Shown here in pieces: positions 25,632 through 37,154 of a stretch of DNA of 64,000 nucleotides. This DNA comes from Tragulus kanchil (lineage: Eukaryota; Chordata; Mammalia; Artiodactyla; Tragulidae): assembly GCA_022376925.1 (NCBI GenBank), contig JAIOJX010000026.1, positions 198,996,400 through 199,060,399 of the forward strand. The letters are read 5' to 3'. Position 1 is the stretch's first letter, and each line of letters starts with the position of its first letter. Under the pieces are notes generated by a model. It was not told where the DNA came from and ran no database searches. It saw only the letters and a program-made list of their open reading frames with translations. The position numbers and the translations under genes were made by a program.

Positions 25632-27936
25632 GACTCAAAAGGGAGAGTGTTTTTGATGTTGTTGTTGTTTGAAATCAAACAGTCTTGCTATTTAGGAACA
25701 GGCCCATGGAGTGGACCTTGGATCCCAGCTATTAAACGTTACCCATTGAAGGCAAACCCAAGTCACACAGCAGCAAAAGAACACAGCTGTATCAAAAACA
25801 AATTTCTAACAATATACCTTTTAGCAGAGAGACTCATACTTTATTTTGACAAAGTTATGATAGAAAAATATCATAAAGTGAATACAGCAGTTGCTTTTTT
25901 TGTAACACAGTTTAGGATGTGCAGTGCGACGTGAAAGGCCTAGCTTAACAGCATGGTCTCATTTCTGTTTGAGTTTCAGTTAATACCGAATTATACATCA
26001 GCCATTGCATTTACTTGAAAGAATACTGGACACAGTCAAACTGTTTTTAAAAAAGGTTATGGCATTCAATAACAAATACTATAAAGCAATGAACTAAAAC
26101 AACCTTTCAAATATTTTTAGTCACTAAAAGTCAACTTTAACTTCATGATTGAAGCTAGGAAGTCATAGTTTCAAAATAGCTGTAATATTTTCTACCAATA
26201 TGTAAGAGAAGAGTAGAACACTTACATATTTTTTAAAAGTGAGGAAAAATTAGAGTAAACATATTTCAGGTGACTATAAACAGGAAACATCAATTCAGTG
26301 TATTTAAATATGTTATTTCAATAATGTATTCTTCCCAACTGGCCATAAAAACTTTAGATTCTGTCATCAAAAAGGTGCCCCTGCACATAATCTTTGAGCT
26401 TACTAAGTGCTGCCATCACCTCTACATTTCATCTTTGGAGGGGGTGGTTGAGGGACTCTTGGTACATTCAGATATGTAGTTATGGTCATAATGACAAAAA
26501 AGTACCAGGAGTCTGCAGCCGAAACCCTGCCTTAGCTTGCTAGTCACTTTCACGTTCGTCTCTGTGATGCCTTCCGTACACTCAGGCTAAATAATTCACA
26601 CAGATACTAATTTTGTTGCTGCCAGGCATTTCAGCTTCTTTCTCGGGTCCCCTTCCCCACGCCTCCAAGCATGAAATTGGACGGCCTCTCATTAAAATAT
26701 GTCATCTCTAACATTTATAAAATAAGTGTATGTACACATATACATACATGCATTTCCTTTTCAAGGACTGGGTAACTCCTCATTTTCTAGCAAATAATCC
26801 TTCATTATTGGACTCAAAAGGAGAGTGTTTTGATGTTGTTGTTGTTTTGAAATCAAACAGTCTTGCTATTTAGGAACAGGCCCATGGAGTGGACCTTGGA
26901 TCCCAGCTATTAAACGTTACCCATTGAAGGCAAACCCAAGTCACACAGCAGCAAAAGAACACAGCTGTATCAAAAACAAATTTCTAACAATATACCTTTT
27001 AGCAGAGAGACTCATACTTTATTTTGACAAAGTTATGATAGAAAAATATCATAAAGTGAATACAGCAGTTGCTTTTTTTGTAACACAGTTTAGGATGTGC
27101 AGTGCGACGTGAAAGGCCTAGCTTAACAGCATGGTCTCATTTCTGTTTGAGTTTCAGTTAATACCGAATTATACATCAGCCATTGCATTTACTTGAAAGA
27201 ATACTGGACACAGTCAAACTGTTTTTTAAAAAGGTTATGGCATTCAATAACAAATACTATAAAGCAATGAACTAAAACAACCTTTCAAATATTTTTAATC
27301 ACTAAAAGTCAACTTTAACTTCATGATTGAAGCTAGGAAGTCATAGTTTCAAAATAGCTGTAATATTTTCTACCAATATGTAAGAGAAGAGTAGAACACT
27401 TACATATTTTTTAAAAGTGAGGAAAAATTAGAGTAAACATATTTCAGGTGACTATAAACAGGAAACATCAATTCAGTGTATTTAAATATGTTATTTCAAT
27501 AATGTATTCTTCCCAACTGGCCATAAAAACTTTAGATTCTGTCATCAAAAAGGTGCCCCTGCACATAATCTTTGAGCTTACTAAGTGCTGCCATCACCTC
27601 TACATTTCATCTTTGGAGGGGTGGTTGAGGACTCTTGGTACATTCAGATATGTAGTTATGGTCATAATGACAAAAAAGTACCAGGAGTCTGCAGCCGAAA
27701 CCCTGCCTTAGCTTGCTAGTCACTTTCACGTTCGTCTCTGTGATGCCTTCCGTACACTCAGGCTAAATAATTCACACAGATACTAATTTTGTTGCTGCCA
27801 GGCATTTCAGCTTCTTTCTCGGGTCCCCTTCCCCACTCCTCCAAGCATGAAATTGGACGGCCTCTCATTAAAATATGTCATCTCTAACATTTATAAAATA
27901 AGTGTATGTACACATATACATACATGCATTTCCTTT
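25632..27936 (-). other. SLC35D3: Probable SLC35D3 3' UTR and downstream flank, present twice
   Basis: Sequence directly after the SLC35D3 stop codon continues AT-rich with no other gene or recognisable transposon. The same 1.18 kb occurs twice (25632-26808 and 26811-27975). AATAAA hexamers on the minus strand (TTTATT on the plus strand) are present at 27018-27023, in its duplicate near 25840, and in a cluster near 25606-25618. Any of these could end the transcript; the sequence alone does not decide. Confidence 0.5.
26761..26803 (-). pseudogene. SLC35D3: Duplicate of the SLC35D3 C-terminal codons and stop
   Basis: The last 13 or so codons and the stop of SLC35D3 recur here, 1176 bases downstream of the genuine stop at 27937. 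One base differs, changing the Ile in YLIENEELPSP to Leu. The coding match ends at about 26803, at the edge of the duplicated block 25632-26808. It is a block-edge remnant of the single gene. Confidence 0.85.
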
Positions 27937-28757
27937 TCAAGGACTGGGTAACTCCTCATTTTCTATCAAATAATCCTTCTTCATATACTTGGCTCCCCTC
28001 ACTAACCTCCACACTTCGAGGTAAGCATCCTTTAATGACCTCCTGCTCGCTTCTTCGGGGCTGTCTGAGATCCGCGAGCTCCTAGCCACCAGCGAGACCT
28101 CTCTGGGGCTGCCCCTCGCCTCTTGCTGAGTTAAGCCACCTGCTGCCTTCCCACCTTCTGACCCGCCATTACCACCCTCCGCAGGCAGCTCCTCCATGAC
28201 GAACGGCAGCTGGTCTCCACTTGGCTGCGCCTCCTCTCCCCGGGACTGCGTCTCCAGGTCCTCATAGTTGCTCTGCTTTCTGGTTTCCAAAAATTTGGCC
28301 ACACAGTAGATGATGGAGCCTAGAGTGTTCACCACGACGCCGGCAATGAATAGAGAGGTGGGTTCCACATCGCTGAAGGCCACCATCCCCACCGTGATGG
28401 TGGCGATGCTCTTCACCACCCCCACGAAGCTGGTGGTCACCGCCGAGTTGATGTAGGTGCAGTGCAGCGTGGTGAAGTTCATGGCACAGCCGATCAGGAT
28501 GCAGGCCACGAAGATGCTCACCATGGCCGGGTCCTTCCAGCCCGGGAAGGTCCAGGCGTGGATAGAGTCGGTGCTGGCGAAGGAGCAGATGACCAGCAGC
28601 GGGGTGGCCGAGACCGCGATGACATACTGCGCGGTGAGCGGCCCGTGCTCCGTGTCGGCGCTCGCCTTCTGGATGAGCACCAAATAGGCGGCGTGCACCA
28701 GCACCGCCAGCACGCCGGTGACGTACCCGATGGGGTCGCCCGTCAGGTCGCCGGCTC
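27937..28757 (-). CDS. SLC35D3: SLC35D3 exon 2 (terminal coding exon)
   Basis: This exon encodes residues 147 (split codon) to 419 of a solute carrier 35 family D3 protein. The acceptor AG lies at 28758-28759, and the first bases complete the glycine codon begun by the last base of exon 1. It covers about five membrane segments, roughly residues 157-176, 190-207, 223-245, 250-275 and 280-303. A hydrophilic tail of about 115 residues follows, ending in ENEELPSP and a TGA at 27937-27939. I recognise the match to human SLC35D3 (416 residues) along the whole exon. The family is known to act in intracellular membranes; mouse Slc35d3 mutants (roswell) lack platelet dense granules, and the transported substrate is not settled. 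The exon is single in this window, unlike exon 1. An open frame continues upstream of 28757 but runs through the intron and should not be annotated. Confidence 0.95.
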
Positions 28758-31053
28758 CTGGAGCGCATCGAGCGAAAAGAGGAGAGTCCCGGCAGGAAGG
28801 AAAGAGAGAAGACACTAGGTTGGCGAGGGTGGACCTCCGCGGAGGCAACCGCGTCTCTTGGAAGGCGGACAAGTAGCGCATCAAAAGTCAAAGCCAAGTT
28901 CAGGCAATGCCCAATCCTAGGCGGGAGGAAAGGCGCGCCCTCCCCTCCTTCTCCCCGGGGGAGTCTGCCATCTACCTTCAACCAAGACAGATGCCCTCGG
29001 GGTAGGCGCTATGGCTTCCCCGAGCTGACACGTTTGTCGCCCAAGCACGTGGTACGACTGCCGCCTCCGCGAGGCACAGAGGAGCAAAGAGGCCCGGGCT
29101 AGTGGCTTCTAACCCGGGCGGACTGAGCCTGGGGCGAAGAAGGCCCTCCCGGCGACCCTCCAGTGAAGGTTTCCGTTCCGCCAGCGCCCATCTCGCTCCA
29201 GTCCTCTAAGCCCGATATGCACAAGTCTTCATCCGGTCCCCTCTGCCTCGCGCCCACAGCCCCCGCGCGGCGCCGGGGATCCCAAGCTAGCCTCGGGGCT
29301 CGAGCGTGGCGCCCATCGTCCCTCCCCACTCCGGCCCCGCGTGACCCAGGGAAGTTCACGGCCCCTTCCTTCCGCCTCGGTCAGGGGACTCAGCTCCAAG
29401 GCTTAGGCGGCTCTCCCACCCCTCCCGGAGGAAGAAAGGAATATAGGGGGAAGACGGATGGGGGAGGGCGAGGAGGGAAGGGCGTCGCGGAGGGAGACAG
29501 GGGCGGGGGTCGAAAGCCTGGACCAGTTGGAGAGGGGTGGCTCTGAAGGAGGCCGGAGCGCCGAGGAAGGCTCTGCTGGGTCTCAGCGGAGAGACAGCGT
29601 GCAAAAGCTCTCTGCCTCAGTCTCCCCATCTGGAAGCGAGGGTTTTGCATTAAGCGATCCCACGGCCTCTGACTGGTGGGGTGGGGGTGTGCCGGGGGTC
29701 CGCGCGGATCCCGCTCACCTGCCAGCGCCGCGCCGCAGGTGGTGATGAGCACAGCCGCGAGCACCCCCGGCGAGGGCGCGCCGTTCTTGAGCACCAGGAC
29801 GCCGACGAGCATGGTGACCAGGGGCAGGCAGCGCTTGAAGACCACGTACATGGGCAGGCTGAGGCCGCGCAGGGACCACAGCGTGAGGCTGGACTGCAGC
29901 GTCAGGTCCCGGCCAGCGCATCGAGCGAAAAGAGGAGAGTCCCGGCAGGAAGGAAAGAGAGAAGACACTAGGTTGGCGAGGGTGGACCTCCGCGGAGGCA
30001 ACCGCGTCTCTTGGAAGGCGGACAAGTAGCGCATCAAAAGTCAAAGCCAAGTTCAGGCAATGCCCAATCCTAGGCGGGAGGAAAGGCGCGCCCTCCCCTC
30101 CTTCTCCCCGGGGGAGTCTGCCATCTACCTTCAACCAAGACAGATGCCCTCGGGGTAGGCGCTATGGCTTCCCCGAGCTGACACGTTTGTCGCCCAAGCA
30201 CGTGGTACGACTGCCGCCTCCGCGAGGCACAGAGGAGCAAAGAGGCCCGGGCTAGTGGCTTCTAACCCGGGCGGACTGAGCCTGGGGCGAAGAAGGCCCT
30301 CCCGGCGACCCTCCAGTGAAGGTTTCCGTTCCGCCAGCGCCCATCTCGCTCCAGTCCTCTAAGCCCGATATGCACAAGTCTTCATCCGGTCCCCTCTGCC
30401 TCGCGCCCACAGCCCCCGCGCGGCGCCGGGGATCCCAAGCTAGCCTCGGGGCTCGAGCGTGGCGCCCATCGTCCCTCCCCACTCCGGCCCCGCGTGACCC
30501 AGGGAAGTTCACGGCCCCTTCCTTCCGCCTCGGTCAGGGGACTCAGCTCCAAGGCTTAGGCGGCTCTCCCACCCCTCCCGGAGGAAGAAAGGAATATAGG
30601 GGGAAGACGGATGGGGGAGGGCGAGGAGGGAAGGGCGTCGCGGAGGGAGACAGGGGCGGGGGTCGAAAGCCTGGACCAGTTGGAGAGGGGTGGCTCTGAA
30701 GGAGGCCGGAGCGCCGAGGAAGGCTCTGCTGGGTCTCAGCGGAGAGACAGCGTGCAAAAGCTCTCTGCCTCAGTCTCCCCATCTGGAAGCGAGGGTTTTG
30801 CATTAAGCGATCCCACGGCCTCTGACTGGTGGGGTGGGGGTGTGCCGGGGGTCCGCGCGGATCCCGCTCACCTGCCAGCGCCGCGCCGCAGGTGGTGATG
30901 AGCACAGCCGCGAGCACCCCCGGCGAGGGCGCGCCGTTCTTGAGCACCAGGACGCCGACGAGCATGGTGACCAGGGGCAGGCAGCGCTTGAAGACCACGT
31001 ACATGGGCAGGCTGAGGCCGCGCAGGGACCACAGCGTGAGGCTGGACTGCAGC
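28742..31053. repeat. Tandem duplicated block 12 (period about 1153)
   Basis: 28742-29902 is repeated at 29903-31053. The unit runs from the exon 2 start through the intron into exon 1, so each copy carries part of each exon at its ends. Confidence 0.95.
29717..29902 (-). pseudogene. SLC35D3: Truncated copy of SLC35D3 exon 1 (3' part only)
   Basis: The last 186 bases of exon 1, including the intact donor, are repeated here about 1155 bases from the complete copy. The fragment breaks off near 29902, where it runs into a scrambled version of the exon 2 start (compare 28742-28757) and then intron sequence. It therefore has no start codon. It sits inside what would otherwise be the SLC35D3 intron. 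I read it as the end of one sub-contig that overlaps the next, not as a biological pseudogene. Confidence 0.85.
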
Positions 31054-31310
31054 GTGGAGAGCACCGCGACCCCCGCGAAGGAGCGAGCCAGGCTCAGGCC
31101 GAAGGGGGGCACCGCGATGAGCCCGAAGCGCCGCAACAGCTCCAGGCTCAGCGCCGCGGTGGAGCTGGTCAGGCACTGCACCAGGGTCAGGAAGGAGAAC
31201 TGGTAGCGGCTGATGAGGAACTTGAGCAGGATGTTGAGGGAGCCCGAGAAGACCCCGTGCGCGATGGCCACCGCGATGCCCAGCACGCGGCCCCGGCACA
31301 GCTGCCGCAT
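30872..31310 (-). CDS. SLC35D3: SLC35D3 exon 1, complete copy proximal to exon 2
   Basis: These 439 bases encode residues 1-146 plus the first base of codon 147, beginning MRQLCRGRVLG. The donor is GTGAGC directly after the exon (reads GCTCAC at 30866-30871 on the plus strand). Joined to exon 2 it gives 1260 bases, 419 residues plus stop. About five membrane segments are visible, including residues 9-29, 38-58 and 128-147. An in-frame ATG further upstream (31443-31445) would add about 45 Arg/Pro/Ser-rich residues. I rejected it because the family starts at MRQLC and the extension looks like translated CpG-island 5' UTR. The intron to exon 2, after removing the inserted duplicate block, would be about 960 bases. 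An identical second copy lies 1237 bases upstream, and I treat the two as one gene exon duplicated by assembly. Confidence 0.93.
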
Positions 31311-32108
31311 CGCGCCTGCCCCGCCGCCCCCGGCAGTGGCGAAGCTCCGGGACCTGCGGGAGGAGAGCGCGGAAGCGAGCCGGGAGCCGCGGAGCGAGGG
31401 CGGCAGGGGCGCCCGCCCAGCACCGCGGCCGAGCGCAGCGGGCACAGGGCGCAGCTCCCGCCGGGCGTCCTCGCGGCTCCGCGGCTCCGCGTCCGACTGC
31501 CCCGCCGCTCCCGGGAGGCAGGGACGGGGGCGGGGGACTCCGAAAAGTGGCAGAGGTGGGGGGCTGGTCTGAGAGGAGTGGCGGGAATCCTAGCGACAGC
31601 GATTTGTAAGTAGGTGACGAGCTGCGATGGGCTGTGTCGTCCGGGAGGACGCTCTGCGGCTGGAAGGCCGGGCACCTGCCGCACGCGGGACCTGACCTGC
31701 GCCCCTCGCGCACCCCAGCGCCCACCGGGTCGGCGCTCGGGGCGCGGCCCTCTTCTCCTGCGTCGCCCAGCCGCTCGTCCCCCTTCCTGGCTCGCAGCTG
31801 GTGAGAGGTGCCACTTTTCCCCTGGCGGCTCTCCCACCTCCCGGAGGAAGAAAGGAATATAGGGGAAGACGGAGGGGACGGGGGGTGGAGGGAGACAGGG
31901 GGGGGTCAAAGCCAGGACCAGTTGGAGGGGCTCTGAAGGAGGCCGGAGCGCCGAGGAAGGCTCTGCTGGGTCTCAGCGGAGAGACAGCGTGCAAAACCGC
32001 TCTGCCTGAGTCTCCCCATCTGGAAGCGAGGGTTTTGCATTAAGCGATCCCACGGCCTCTGACTGGTGGGGTGGGGGTGTGCCGGGGGTCCGCGCGGATC
32101 CCGCTCAC

Positions 32109-32547
32109 CTGCCAGCGCCGCGCCGCAGGTGGTGATGAGCACAGCCGCGAGCACCCCCGGCGAGGGCGCGCCGTTCTTGAGCACCAGGACGCCGACGAGC
32201 ATGGTGACCAGGGGCAGGCAGCGCTTGAAGACCACGTACATGGGCAGGCTGAGGCCGCGCAGGGACCACAGCGTGAGGCTGGACTGCAGCGTGGAGAGCA
32301 CCGCGACCCCCGCGAAGGAGCGAGCCAGGCTCAGGCCGAAGGGGGGCACCGCGATGAGCCCGAAGCGCCGCAACAGCTCCAGGCTCAGCGCCGCGGTGGA
32401 GCTGGTCAGGCACTGCACCAGGGTCAGGAAGGAGAACTGGTAGCGGCTGATGAGGAACTTGAGCAGGATGTTGAGGGAGCCCGAGAAGACCCCGTGCGCG
32501 ATGGCCACCGCGATGCCCAGCACGCGGCCCCGGCACAGCTGCCGCAT
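32109..32547 (-). CDS. SLC35D3: SLC35D3 exon 1, second complete copy
   Basis: This is a second full-length exon 1, the same 439 bases long, with the same start (ATG at 32545-32547), the same donor and an apparently identical encoded protein. It lies within a block that repeats 30559-31808 at a spacing of about 1238 bases. Nothing distinguishes it as a separate gene, because no second exon 2 exists in the window. A real exon duplication is possible. However, similar unit-length duplications occur throughout the window in non-genic DNA, which makes an unmerged assembly overlap far more likely. Of the two copies, this one is followed upstream by the longer run of promoter-side sequence. Confidence 0.85.
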
Positions 32548-32726
32548 CGCGCCTGCCCCGCCGCCCCCGGCAGTGGCGAAGCTCCGGGACCTGCGGGAGG
32601 AGAGCGCGGAAGCGAGCCGGGAGCCGCGGAGCGAGGGCGGCAGGGGCGCCCGCCCAGCACCGCGGCCGAGCGCAGCGGGCACAGGGCGCAGCTCCCGCCG
32701 GGCGTCCTCGCGGCTCCGCTGCTCCG

Positions 32727-35004
32727 CGTCCGACTGCCCCGCCGCTCCCGGGAGGCAGGGACGGGGGCGGGGGACTCCGAAAAGTGGCAGAGGTGGGGGG
32801 CTGGTCTGAGAGGAGTGGCGGGAATCCTAGCGACAGCGATTTGTAAGTAGGTGACGAGCTGCGATGGGCTGTGTCGTCCGGGAGGACGCTCTGCGGCTGG
32901 AAGGCCGGGCACCTGCCGCACGCGGGACCTGACCTGCGCCCCTCGCGCACCCCAGCGCCCACCCGGGTCGGCGCTCGGGGCGCGGCCCCTCTTCTCCTGC
33001 GTCGCCCACCGCTGCCGCTCGTCCCCCCTTCCTGGCTCGCAGCTGGTGAGAGGGGGGATCGCCCGCACAGTTAAAAGATTTTAGGAACAACAGCGTTCCA
33101 GGGTCGAGAGACATTTATTAGCCGCAACAAGTGACAGCGCCCCCAGTCCCCGTCCCGGTGAGCTGCAGCGGCTTTTCCATCCACGATTTCTCCCGGCGCA
33201 GCCGCGGGACCCCGTTCAGCCGCCGGCCGGGGAAGGGAGAAACTTCGATGCTCCCGGGCTGCGGGGCTCCCAGGTGCTCAGGCGCCAACACCCGCAACGG
33301 TGAAGGAACCCAGCGCCCCAGGGCGCCGCCCGGGCGCGCTTCATTTAGAGCGCGAACTGGTCCCTTCCAGTCCCAGGCGACGCGCTCTCCAGTCGGTGCG
33401 CCTTCCACGCAGGGACCCGGGGCTACCCTCGCGGCTAGGGGCTGGGGGAGGTCCGGGGGCGCCGTGGCCTCGCGGGCTGCCCAGCCTGGGGGCGAGGGCG
33501 TGGACACCTATTTCAAGTGAGGCAATGATGCGAAATAGCCAAAAAGCAGAGTCTAAGTTCAATACCCTCTACTGGTTCTGAAAGGACGCCGGGGACGCCG
33601 GGTTCTCAGAGGTGAGCAGGAAGCGACTGGCCGCTCTGGGGGATGCGCGGGTGGAGGTAAGGAGGGAGCGCTTGGTTCCAGGGGCGGGAACCCCTTGGAC
33701 CAAGAGGGTCACTGGCCTCTTTGGGGAGTCGGACAACCCCTACCTCCTTGCCTCCCAGCCCCAGGGGATGTCCGCCTTCCACAAGATTGGTGTACTGTTT
33801 GCTTTTATTTGCCTCAAAGTAAATAGAATGAAACTCTTAATTTCTGCAGGTACAAGACTTGCGGCCGCGTCCGACTGCCCCGCCGCTCCCGGGAGGCAGG
33901 GACGGGGCGGGGACTCGAAAGTGGCAGAGGTGGGGGGCTGGTCTGAGAGGAGTGGCGGGAATCCTAGCGACAGCGATTTGTAAGTAGGTGACGAGCTGCG
34001 ATGGGCTGTGTCGTCCGGGAGGACGCTCTGCGGCTGGAAGGCCGGGCACCTGCCGCACGCGGGACCTGACCTGCGCCCCTCGCGCACCCCAGCGCCCACC
34101 CGGGTCGGCGCTCGGGGCGCGGCCCCTCTTCTCCTGCGTCGCCCACCGCTGCCGCTCGTCCCCCCTTCCTGGCTCGCAGCTGGTGAGAGGGGGGATCGCC
34201 CGCACAGCTAAACGATTTTAGGAACAACAGCGTTCCAGGGTCGAGAGACATTTATTAGCCGCAACAAGTGACAGCGCCCCCAGTCCCCGTCCCGGTGAGC
34301 TGCAGCGGCTTTTCCATCCACGATTTCTCCCGGCGCAGCCGCGGGACCCCGTTCAGCCGCCGGCCGGGGAAGGGAGAAACTTCGATGCTCCCGGGCTGCG
34401 GGGCTCCCAGGTGCTCAGGCGCCAACACCCGCAACGGTGAAGGAACCCAGCGCCCCAGGGCGCCGCCCGGGCGCGCTTCATTTAGAGCGCGAACTGGTCC
34501 CTTCCAGTCCCAGGCGACGCGCTCTCCAGTCGGTGCGCCTTCCACGCAGGGACCCGGGGCTACCCTCGCGGCTAGGGGCTGGGGGAGGTCCGGGGGCGCC
34601 GTGGCCTCGCGGGCTGCCCAGCCTGGGGGCGAGGGCGTGGACACCTATTTCAAGTGAGGCAATGATGCGAAATAGCCAAAAAGCAGAGTCTAAGTTCAAT
34701 ACCCTCTACTGGTTCTGAAAGGACGCCGGGGACGCCGGGTTCTCAGAGGTGAGCAGGAAGCGACTGGCCGCTCTGGGGGATGCGCGGGTGGAGGTAAGGG
34801 AGGGAGCGCTTGGTTCCAGGGGCGGGAACCCCCCCTTGGACCAAGAGGGTCACCGGCCTCTTTGGGGAGTCGGACAACCCCTACCTCCTTGCCTCCCAGC
34901 CCCAGGGGATGTCCGCCTTCCACAAGATTGGTGTACTGTTTGCTTTTATTTGCCTCAAAGTAAATAGAATGAAACTCTTAATTTCTGCAGGTACAAGACT
35001 TGCG
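32727..35004. repeat. Tandem duplicated block 14 (period 1137-1141)
   Basis: 32727-33866 is repeated at 33868-35004. It covers the 5' flank of SLC35D3. The first 60 bases of the second copy lack several G/C residues. Confidence 0.95.
33118..33507 (-). other. CpG-island open frame ending at TAATAAA, copy 1
   Basis: A 129-codon frame on the SLC35D3 strand, upstream of the gene. Its stop overlaps an AATAAA (33114-33119 on the plus strand). It is rich in Pro, Arg, Gly and Ala with no recognisable domain, and an equally long frame exists on the opposite strand. Probably a composition effect. The poly-A signal would allow a transcript to end before SLC35D3. The duplicate is at 34255-34644. Confidence 0.2.
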
Positions 35005-35120
35005 GATCCCTTTGGTCTGAATTTTGTTTCCTGGAAAGTAACGTCCGGACCTCTAAACTCAGCCACGGAGGGAGGGGTTCTCTCAGCCGACGTCACCGCC
35101 GAGTCTGCACAGTTGAGTTT

Positions 35121-36354
35121 TCGCGTTACTTGAACAGGACAGGCTTGGCCAGGGTTTGGGAGCCAAGAGGGCTCCAGATCGCGGCGCCCTACCTCTCCTT
35201 TCTTTCACTCCTGTTACCCACCAGGATTCCAGGCTTCTCCACACCACATTGACCTAATACACACGATTCATTTCCCCAGCAGTTCTTTTCGGTCCTCCAT
35301 ATTTCCAGCGCAACGTTCTCAGCCCAGATGTTGAAGCCACGGTGATTATAGATGCCTCAGGAAAGTAACAGGTTACATCTGGGACTGGTAACAGCGATCC
35401 TCTGGGCCAGCTGTGCGTGTGCTGGGAGCTCACGTGGGTGGGAGGGACGGTCTCGCTCAGTCCTTTAGCTGGAATGCCCAGGGCTTAGCAGGGCCACCTC
35501 CCTGCCCACCCCGCAGGTGGTCACTCAAGAAAATGTTTTCAGAATGGTCCCCTGTACCAACTTTCCAGGAACAACACTGAAGTAGTATACTGGCAACCGT
35601 GCTTCCACCTGGGAAAATCTTGGGTTTTGTAGCTATAAGCTGTGGTTACACTCTATCTAGGCTATTTCAAGGACTGTTCTTCAACTGTTGATGTTCTTTC
35701 TTTAGAAAATAAGGAGGTTTGAAGCAACTGCTGAAATTTATGTGTGTGGTATAAGCATATATTCAAAGTATACTCAGATTAAAAAAAAAACTTTGAAAAT
35801 TAATTTTTTAAAGACAGCATCAACAAATGAAACACTTCTAGGGGCTGTTTCAATAAAAGGATGGTGGTTTAAAGCCATATTAAGTGAATATAAAGAAGTG
35901 TCTGCACAGACCTAGTTCTGGAATGATTCATTTCTGCCAGCAATTATAATTGCTTCCATTTGTGATGCTAACATTAAGTAAAAGATTTGGGGCTGATTCA
36001 GCGATCTTATTCTTCTCATTTAGGCAAGAATATTTAGCTTAATTTGAAACTTGCATTGGCATGAAACACTGCATTTTCTCCACTTTACTGCAGATAATTC
36101 TTTTCCATTAGGGCTTTCATATTTAAAAAACGTTAATGCCATCTCCCACACTGTTCCCAGATAAGCTCCTAAAAGAAAAATGTTGGTGGGGGAGCGGGGG
36201 AATAAGAATTCTGTTTAGCAAGGTTAATTGAACATGAATGTTGATCTGAAGGTGAAAAAGCCATTTGACCTACTGGTATCAAGAGTCTAGACTCAACTTC
36301 CATTTTCTTTGGAGCTGCACAATGAAATTGTATGGCATTAAATGAATTCTTTAG
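35121..36354. other. No gene recognised
   Basis: Unique sequence upstream of the CpG island, returning to AT-rich composition near 35.7 kb; nothing identified. Confidence 0.6.
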
Positions 36355-36480
36355 TTCATTCATTCAACAAATATATATTGCTAGTGTTTTGTACCAGGCC
36401 GTCTCTTAGCCACAGAGGATTCAAAGATGAATGCTCATCTTAGTCCTTAGGGATTCATGGGAGGACACAATAGGGGCTTG
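36355..36480 (+). mobile_element. L2-like LINE fragment
   Basis: TTCATTCATTCAACAAATAT followed by a degraded TACCAGG and GAGGATTCAAAGATGAATG pattern typical of old L2 ends. Single copy; weak. Confidence 0.4.
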
Positions 36481-36671
36481 TGGCAGACACTGGGCCCAGG
36501 AGGGCAGTGGCATCAGCTTGAGAAGGGCATCAGAGGAGGCTTCCTGGAGAAGAAAATATGGTCTTATTTCATTATTTTAATTGTAGCAATAGCACAAGCT
36601 TATTACAGTATATAAAAGGAAAACAACCTTATAAATAAGTGAACATACTATCTTCAATATTCTCTGTCCTC

Positions 36672-37022
36672 GGGCTTCCCTGGTAGCTCTGTGGTAAAAA
36701 GCTTGCCTGCCAATGAAGGAGACAAGGGTTTGATCCCTGATCCAGGAGGATCCCATATGCTGTGGAGCAACTAAGCCCGTGAGCCACAGCTATTGAGCTT
36801 GTGCTTTTCGAGCCTCGGAGCTGCAATTATTGAGGCCATGTGCTGCAATTACTGAAGCCTCTGTGCCCTAGAGCTCGAGTTCCACAACAAGAGAAGTCAC
36901 CACAACAAGAAGCCTGCTCACCTCAACTAGAGAATAGACCCTACTCCCTGCAATTAGAGAAGAGCCTGCCACAGCAGTAAAAACCCAGAATAGCCAAAAA
37001 TAAATGAATAAAAATTTTAAAA
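36672..37022 (+). mobile_element. CHR-type SINE, long form
   Basis: GGGCTTCCCTGGTAGCTCTG head, GGTTTGATCCCTG B box, CCATATGCTGTGGAGCAACT core, then repeated CAACAAGAGAAG-type and GCAATTAGAGAA-type units and an AAAATAAATGAATAAAA tail. About 350 bases. The last 65 bases recur at 38093-38155 because block 15 begins within it. Confidence 0.8.
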
Positions 37023-37154
37023 ATGGACTACATCCTTCAACAACAACAAAAATATTCCCTACTGTCAGCCCCACTGCACAGAGCCGGCCACTGTTAAGGA
37101 ATTTGGCATGAACATTTTGGTTTTTCTTGTGCATATATGTATACATACCTAAGC

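Larger units (their letters stand above)
25632..27975. repeat. Tandem duplicated block 11 (period 1176-1179)
   Basis: 25632-26808 is repeated at 26811-27975. The right edge falls inside the SLC35D3 C-terminal codons. Confidence 0.95.
30559..33054. repeat. Tandem duplicated block 13 (period about 1238)
   Basis: 30559-31808 is repeated at 31823-33054, giving the second full SLC35D3 exon 1. The left end of the second copy (31850-31930) is missing many bases relative to 30590-30680. Confidence 0.95.
28000..35120. promoter_or_regulatory. CpG island spanning SLC35D3 and its 5' flank
   Basis: Base composition changes from AT-rich flanks to strongly GC- and CpG-rich sequence near 28.0 kb and back near 35.1 kb. 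The island includes both exons, the intron and the region upstream of the start codon, as expected for a CpG-island promoter. No TATA box is evident near the start. A CRE-like GACGTCAC occurs at about 35090. The apparent length is inflated by three tandem duplications (junctions near 29903, 31823 and 33868); collapsed, the island would be roughly 3.5 kb. Many long open frames here on both strands are GC-driven shadows. Confidence 0.8.

Noticed and set aside
31311..31445. N-terminal extension of SLC35D3 beginning about 45 codons upstream
   Set aside because: The known protein starts at MRQLCRGR. The extension is low-complexity and has no membrane or signal features.
30834..33507. Several 120-285 codon frames on both strands of the CpG island
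   Set aside because: GC-rich DNA has few stop codons. These frames are antisense or shifted shadows of SLC35D3 exon 1 and its 5' UTR, with Arg/Pro/Ala-rich low-complexity products.
36672..37022. CRISPR-like spaced repeats in the long CHR SINE tail
   Set aside because: The repeated CAACAAGAGAAG-type words are irregular and belong to the known internal structure of this SINE family; the genome is mammalian.
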